This document shows positions 7,587 to 10,713 of a DNA stretch of 10,713 nucleotides, piece after piece. This DNA is from JAWLFI01 sp041685645 (GTDB lineage Bacteria > Bacteroidota > Bacteroidia > Chitinophagales > Saprospiraceae). The notes below the pieces were generated by a model. The model saw only the letters and a list, made by a program, of their open reading frames with translations. It was not told where the DNA came from and did no database searches. Every line of letters starts with the position of its first letter. The stretch's first letter is position 1. The stretch is from the NCBI GenBank assembly GCA_041685645.1, contig JAWLFI010000092.1:1-10713 (forward strand). Direction: 5' to 3'. Position numbers and translations under genes: made by a program.

Positions 7587-8492
7587 CTATCGGTCTCGTC
7601 TTGCAGACGAGACTCCTGCGGACCCTTCACATCGCTGATGCAATTCATAGAAAACTTTTCGTTTCTCTCTTCGTCGCGCTGCACGCTTTGTTTCTCCATT
7701 TAAATTCCACAGGAAAACAAGCAAGTTATTTATATTTAATTTTGGATCAATACGACTCTCGATAGAAGCGTGATAGGCCGAATATGCCGACCAGTGCAGA
7801 TGAGGCTTCAAATGATGCGCCGTGTGATACCCATTGTTGAACGTCAAGGCATTCAGCCATTTCCCCGTAAAATTTCGAGCGTGGTCATAACTCGATTGCG
7901 GATCACAGCCACTGTGCTGCAGATAATTAAACCCAATCAGTAGAAACTGAGCCAACACATTGGGCAAAAGGATAAATACAAGAGTATTCCAGGGATGGTA
8001 AACCAGCATCAGGATGTAAGCTCCGTATAACGCGATCGATTCCCTCAGAATCCTCGTCCGCCGGGCCTTGCTGCCCCTCAATCGGAGGTACTGCCTTTTT
8101 CCCTGTATATATCGATAGGGCGTTACCAAAATATACTTCAACAAGCCCAAAAAGGGATTCAAGTGTTCAAACGGTTTCGTATGCCCCCAATCCCGTCGGC
8201 CATTGCCTTCCCGGTGATGATTGGCAAGGTGCACAATCTGTATGCTGGAGAAAGTCGTTCCGCTAAAAGCATCCATCAGATACTCAAAGCAACGGTTCTG
8301 CCACTTCTCCTTGAATATTTTGTGATGCAGGTGATTGTGCTTAATGGCAAACAGCAAAAAAACTAAGCCCGCAAGCGGGAACATAAGGTAAAAATGATGC
8401 TTCGAAGCCAAAAGCCAGGCCAGCATTCTCAGCGTGACAATACTCGCGAACATCAGTAATGGATACCTATCTTTTTTATTATTTATCATCAT
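7587..8492 (-). CDS. membrane fatty-acid desaturase/hydroxylase
   Basis: This is an integral-membrane di-iron enzyme of the FA_desaturase family, which inserts double bonds or hydroxyls into acyl chains with O2. Three histidine boxes are present: HNHLHH (52-57), HLANHH (88-93) and HTAHH (223-227). QHSGCD (192-197) adds a further His. Hydrophobic segments lie at about 11-29, 32-50 and 152-190. Length is 301 residues, at the short end for the family. The conserved part ends near LLVFLWNLNG (257-266). The last 35 residues are basic and unlike the family; the final ones (AGVSSARRDR) are encoded by the hairpin at 7593-7613, which also supplies the stop region. The start is one of two adjacent ATGs (8492, 8489). 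It is the first gene of the - strand run. No clear promoter motif is visible upstream. Acyl chain and position of action are unknown. Confidence 0.9.
   Translation of the reverse strand: MMINNKKDRYPLLMFASIVTLRMLAWLLASKHHFYLMFPLAGLVFLLFAIKHNHLHHKIFKEKWQNRCFEYLMDAFSGTTFSSIQIVHLANHHREGNGRRDWGHTKPFEHLNPFLGLLKYILVTPYRYIQGKRQYLRLRGSKARRTRILRESIALYGAYILMLVYHPWNTLVFILLPNVLAQFLLIGFNYLQHSGCDPQSSYDHARNFTGKWLNALTFNNGYHTAHHLKPHLHWSAYSAYHASIESRIDPKLNINNLLVFLWNLNGETKRAARRREKRKVFYELHQRCEGSAGVSSARRDR
7593..7613. repeat. perfect hairpin inside the desaturase 3' end
   Basis: GTCTCGTCT (7593-7601) and AGACGAGAC (7605-7613) form a 9-bp perfect stem with a 3-nt loop. It lies 20 nt from the larger palindrome at 7520-7572 and probably belongs to the same element. 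It is translated as the last residues of the desaturase, and the adjoining GCTATCGG supplies the TAG stop. Confidence 0.7.
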
Positions 8493-8525
8493 ATATAAAA
8501 TTAAATATCATCCGTTCTCCTCTCC

Positions 8526-8630
8526 TCAGTGAATCAATCCTATACATTCGAAACCGAGCCTTTGAAACAGCTTCATTACACCTGTAAATATCGGGTCGTG
8601 TCCACTTTCAATGGTTAAGATAGGAAAAAT
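8526..8630 (-). pseudogene. possible acetyltransferase C-terminal remnant
   Basis: On the - strand a 34-codon open stretch, bounded by TAG (8631-8633) and ending in TGA (8526-8528), reads IFPILTIESGHDPIF then TGVMKLFQRLGFECIGLIH. The second part looks like the end of a GNAT domain, where a helix and LGF(E)xxG close the fold. It has no start codon at its beginning, and the DNA upstream is interrupted by stops in all three frames, so it would be a decayed fragment. It sits just before the desaturase start, so it could mark the trimmed edge of the biosynthetic block. The resemblance is short, and chance is possible. Confidence 0.3.
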
Positions 8631-8684
8631 CTAATGAATTTGGAATTTCTATGGACCTGCCCGGCACTTCCAGACTTCTTTTAC

Positions 8685-8698
8685 CCATTGACCATTGA
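8685..8698. repeat. short tandem repeat, two units of CCATTGA
   Basis: Two perfect 7-bp copies lie immediately 3' of the stop of the small coiled-coil gene. The remaining intergenic DNA between 8493 and 8700 shows only the fragment described at 8526-8630 and no clear promoter or terminator. Confidence 0.4.
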
Positions 8699-8699
8699 C

Positions 8700-9167
8700 T
8701 CAAAGCCGGACGGACAATCCAAACTTAATCTCTTTGGGTAATTCGAAGTCCTCAATGACTTCTCCCGTCTCTTCATCTACAAGTCTGCGCACCTTATTGC
8801 TTTCCTTGAGGTGTTTCTCCCTCTCTTTTTTCTCCTGTGTCAGCTGTTGGATCTGTTCATCAATACGGCTCCACTGCTCATCTACAGAAAAGTCCCATTT
8901 CGTCCGCCTCGAGATATTCAACTTCGCATTATCGTATTGAAAGGACTTCTGCCCCTTCTCGGACGCTTTTTCTAATGCCGGCTTCTTCAGGTGCTGAATC
9001 AATCCTTTGAGATAGCTCTCATAGCGCTTTAGCTCAATATACACTTTGAGTAAGTCGTATTTCCCACTGTCGATGACAGCCTGACCGTTTTCCTTGGCCA
9101 ATGCCAATATTTCTCTCTTTTCCAAATCCCTTTCAATAGTTCCTAATTGTCTTACGAGCTTGCCCAT
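8700..9167 (-). CDS. small coiled-coil-rich protein, phage/mobile-element type
   Basis: This is a predicted cytoplasmic protein of 155 residues, very rich in Lys and Glu. Residues 1-60 are mostly helical (IERDLEKREILALAKENG). A middle strand-like piece (FQYDNAKLNISRRTKWDFS, 76-94) follows. A charged coiled coil covers about 97-127 (DEQIQQLTQEKKEREKHLKE). The C-terminus has the pattern VDEETGEVIEDFELPKEIKF (134-153), where a DxETGE turn precedes a short tail. From memory, small proteins with this order (helices, NGAK-type strands, coiled coil, DPETGE) occur in Bacteroidota phage and mobile-element regions, but I cannot confirm a match. No phage neighbours are visible, so it may be an orphan. 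A start at 9167 is well placed; A/T-rich DNA lies upstream. Function is unknown. Confidence 0.7.
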   Translation of the reverse strand: MGKLVRQLGTIERDLEKREILALAKENGQAVIDSGKYDLLKVYIELKRYESYLKGLIQHLKKPALEKASEKGQKSFQYDNAKLNISRRTKWDFSVDEQWSRIDEQIQQLTQEKKEREKHLKESNKVRRLVDEETGEVIEDFELPKEIKFGLSVRL

Positions 9168-9668
9168 GATTCAATTTTTTACATTCTTTAGTACCTAATC
9201 CATAATTATAATCCCTGATTTTAAATCAATTACAAAAACAACAGGCGGATTGTTCTTTTATTATAAAACCCAACTTTGGGTATTATGATTTGAATAGTAT
9301 CGAAGATTCTTCAATGAAATCCCGACATGGCTTTATTGTTCATCACACTTTAAACACTTCATCACAGATAGGTGGTGCAGAATGCATTTTGTCTTTGAAT
9401 AATTTCGGGGATTAACCCTTTGTCCAATCGCTATTTTCAATCCATTATTAAAACAGACCACCCTGCTTACCATAACATTTATCAATAATAAGAAAAAGTG
9501 TGCATCTCAACAGCACAACCGGCGCTATTGGAAGCAGGCATTTTCCGGAATATGCATTTTTTACCGCGGGCCCGAGTACCGCTTTAGCGGCAGACGAAGT
9601 GAACGCTAAGCTTTTCTTGCCAGCACTTTTCTCTAACTTGCCGCCCTCTGCAATCATTGCGCTTTGAT
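9168..9668. other. gene-poor intergenic stretch
   Basis: This is about 500 nt without a convincing gene. The first 370 nt are AT-rich. They contain a small palindrome ACCCAA/TTGGGT (9268-9273/9276-9281) with no T-run after it on either side that would make a clear terminator. From about 9560 the DNA becomes GC-rich and palindromic. A 83-codon frame on the - strand (9448-9699) crosses this part but overlaps the end of the exported-protein gene and looks spurious. The promoter of the 155-residue gene should lie in the part near 9170-9260; I see no TAnnTTTG box there. Confidence 0.5.
9564..9590. repeat. small GC-rich palindromic cluster
   Basis: Three self-complementary pieces are packed together: CCGCGG (9564-9569), CGGGCCCG (9567-9574) and CCGCTTTAGCGG (9579-9590). 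It lies about 80 nt after the stop of the T9SS-sorted protein on the strand of its transcription, so it could help end or protect that transcript. No T-run follows directly. Confidence 0.4.
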
Positions 9669-10713
9669 CTACCTCTTGTGAACTATTCGTCGCACCCATG
9701 ACCGGCCTTCTGCTTTGAAGTGCATAAAGTAAAGTCCTTGCGCCAGATCTTCAAACTGCAAGCGCGATCCAGGCTCGACAATATCCCCCTCACTGTGAAG
9801 ACGACCTGTGACATCAAAAACCTGATACTCCAAAGCTCCTAAATTGCGGTTATATTCCACTGTAAAGTCGAACTTGAAGGGGTTGGGGAAAATCGTGGGT
9901 CCTTCGTCAACGATAGAGATAGATTCGTGCTTTCTCACCTCTTCGTAATTACTCCGAACCGTAAACGTATCAGAAACATAGGCTAAGCTGTCCCCCAGTG
10001 CATAACGAAATAACATTTCTTGCTTGAAAATGGGTGAATGAATCGTGAGTGTATCGGTATCCACCCCTCTAAAAGTGGGCGATTCCTGTAAATCTACGAA
10101 CTGGCCATTTTCCAAGACTTGCCACTGCGTTGATGTATATACGTGTTCTCCGACGACGCGGAACTGGGCAGAATCACCATAGGACAGTCGCTGCTCCTCC
10201 ATAGGGTATCCGGACATCACCTCATTAGCTCTCTCCATGTGAATTTCGACTTTGCACTGATCGCCTGACCAGCCATCCGTTATGAGGCCGTAGTGCTGCC
10301 CGGCGGTGGTTTTTAGCCCAAACATAATCGTATCCTGATATGGCATTTCGCTCCAATTGCAAGAGGTCAAAAGTACATCCGGCGTGGGTTGTGTGCCATC
10401 TGGATTAGCAGGGTCGTATTGAATGTCGTTGGGCAATTCGTAGATGGAAAACTGAGCCCCCACATTGTCTATACAGTCTGTAATGCGAATCTCAAAAGTG
10501 ATGCTGTCGTAGGGTAAAGCAAAAACCAGCCAGGCCGGATTGTGAAAGGAGACAGTTGCACAGCCCGGCCAGGGAAGGGCTGCCGGGGGATACGGTGGTC
10601 TCATGTCTAAACAATAGGTGTGCAAGGTGGCCGTATCATAAATCACTTCCGCCTGATCGTAAAAATACGGCGCTTCATCGTCACAATTGTTTTGCGCTTG
10701 AAGGGAAACCGCG
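9669..10713 (-). CDS. T9SS-sorted exported protein (5' end outside window)
   Basis: The frame is open to the right edge of the window, and 348 residues are visible. The edge reads AVSLQAQNNCDDEAPYFYDQ, which looks like the end of a signal peptide with cleavage near LQAQ, so only the start codon and roughly the first 12-20 residues are missing. A GTG at 10646 is not the real start. The mature N-terminal domain (CATVSFHNPAWLVFALPYDS ... FEIRITDCIDNVGAQFSIYE) resembles a cysteine-bearing beta-sandwich common in Saprospiria secreted proteins. A stretch with TSTQWQVLENGQFVDLQES looks like an Ig-like segment. The last ~80 residues are a type A T9SS sorting domain: FPNPFKFDFTVEY, YQVFDVTGRL, LAQGLYFMHF and a basic end RRIVHKR. 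It should cross the outer membrane by T9SS and be anchored or released. Ligand or role is unknown. Confidence 0.88.
   Translation of the reverse strand, partial: AVSLQAQNNCDDEAPYFYDQAEVIYDTATLHTYCLDMRPPYPPAALPWPGCATVSFHNPAWLVFALPYDSITFEIRITDCIDNVGAQFSIYELPNDIQYDPANPDGTQPTPDVLLTSCNWSEMPYQDTIMFGLKTTAGQHYGLITDGWSGDQCKVEIHMERANEVMSGYPMEEQRLSYGDSAQFRVVGEHVYTSTQWQVLENGQFVDLQESPTFRGVDTDTLTIHSPIFKQEMLFRYALGDSLAYVSDTFTVRSNYEEVRKHESISIVDEGPTIFPNPFKFDFTVEYNRNLGALEYQVFDVTGRLHSEGDIVEPGSRLQFEDLAQGLYFMHFKAEGRSWVRRIVHKR

Noticed and set aside
7463..7699. 78-codon - strand frame across the palindromes
   Set aside because: It overlaps both the desaturase 3' end and the Rieske start, and its sequence is set by the hairpins; no domain is recognisable.
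9448..9699. 83-codon - strand frame (starts MGATNSSQEV)
   Set aside because: It overlaps the 3' end of the T9SS protein gene by 31 nt, runs across the palindromic cluster at 9564-9590 and has no family-like feature; it is probably a chance frame.

Overview
The window looks like a chromosomal piece of a Bacteroidota bacterium, most plausibly of the Saprospiria (Saprospira/Lewinella-type) group. The main reasons are a secreted protein with a type IX secretion (T9SS) C-terminal sorting domain at the right edge, a small DUF4834-like membrane protein next to an S4-less RluA-type pseudouridine synthase at the left edge, few Shine-Dalgarno sites, and GC-rich palindromic intergenic elements. The taxonomic call is inference from gene families, not from a database match.

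Layout. (1) Positions 1-350 have no confident gene but hold a GC-rich, strongly self-complementary element (about 86-270). (2) On the + strand, a 46-aa one-helix membrane protein (352-492) overlaps an RNA pseudouridine synthase (479-1192). (3) On the - strand, read from 8492 down to 1342, six genes lie head to tail: a membrane fatty-acid desaturase, a Rieske non-haem iron oxygenase, a cobalamin-binding-type radical SAM enzyme, a 247-aa GNAT-like protein of unknown function, a GH3-family acyl-adenylating amide synthetase, and a 369-aa protein with one recognisable GNAT half and a second possible one. Two junctions are ATGA overlaps, one is a 1-nt gap and one is a 13-nt gap. Only the desaturase/Rieske junction is loose (110 nt), and it carries a large nested palindrome. 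(4) Positions 8493-9668 are gene-poor. They hold a likely remnant of an acetyltransferase, a small coiled-coil-rich protein of phage/mobile-element type (8700-9167), and about 500 nt of mostly AT-rich non-coding DNA. (5) The - strand T9SS-sorted exported protein (9669 to the window edge) lacks only the first part of its signal peptide.

How the genes may work together. The six-gene - strand block is the interesting part. Two iron oxidases (desaturase, Rieske), a radical SAM enzyme, an enzyme family that activates a free carboxylic acid as an adenylate and couples it to an amine (GH3), and two GNAT-type candidates form a coherent set for making a modified fatty or aromatic acid and joining it to an amine. 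No PKS, NRPS or carrier-protein gene is visible. This would be a carrier-independent amide-forming pathway. I do not recognise it as a described cluster. The individual family calls are well supported; the joint pathway is inference.
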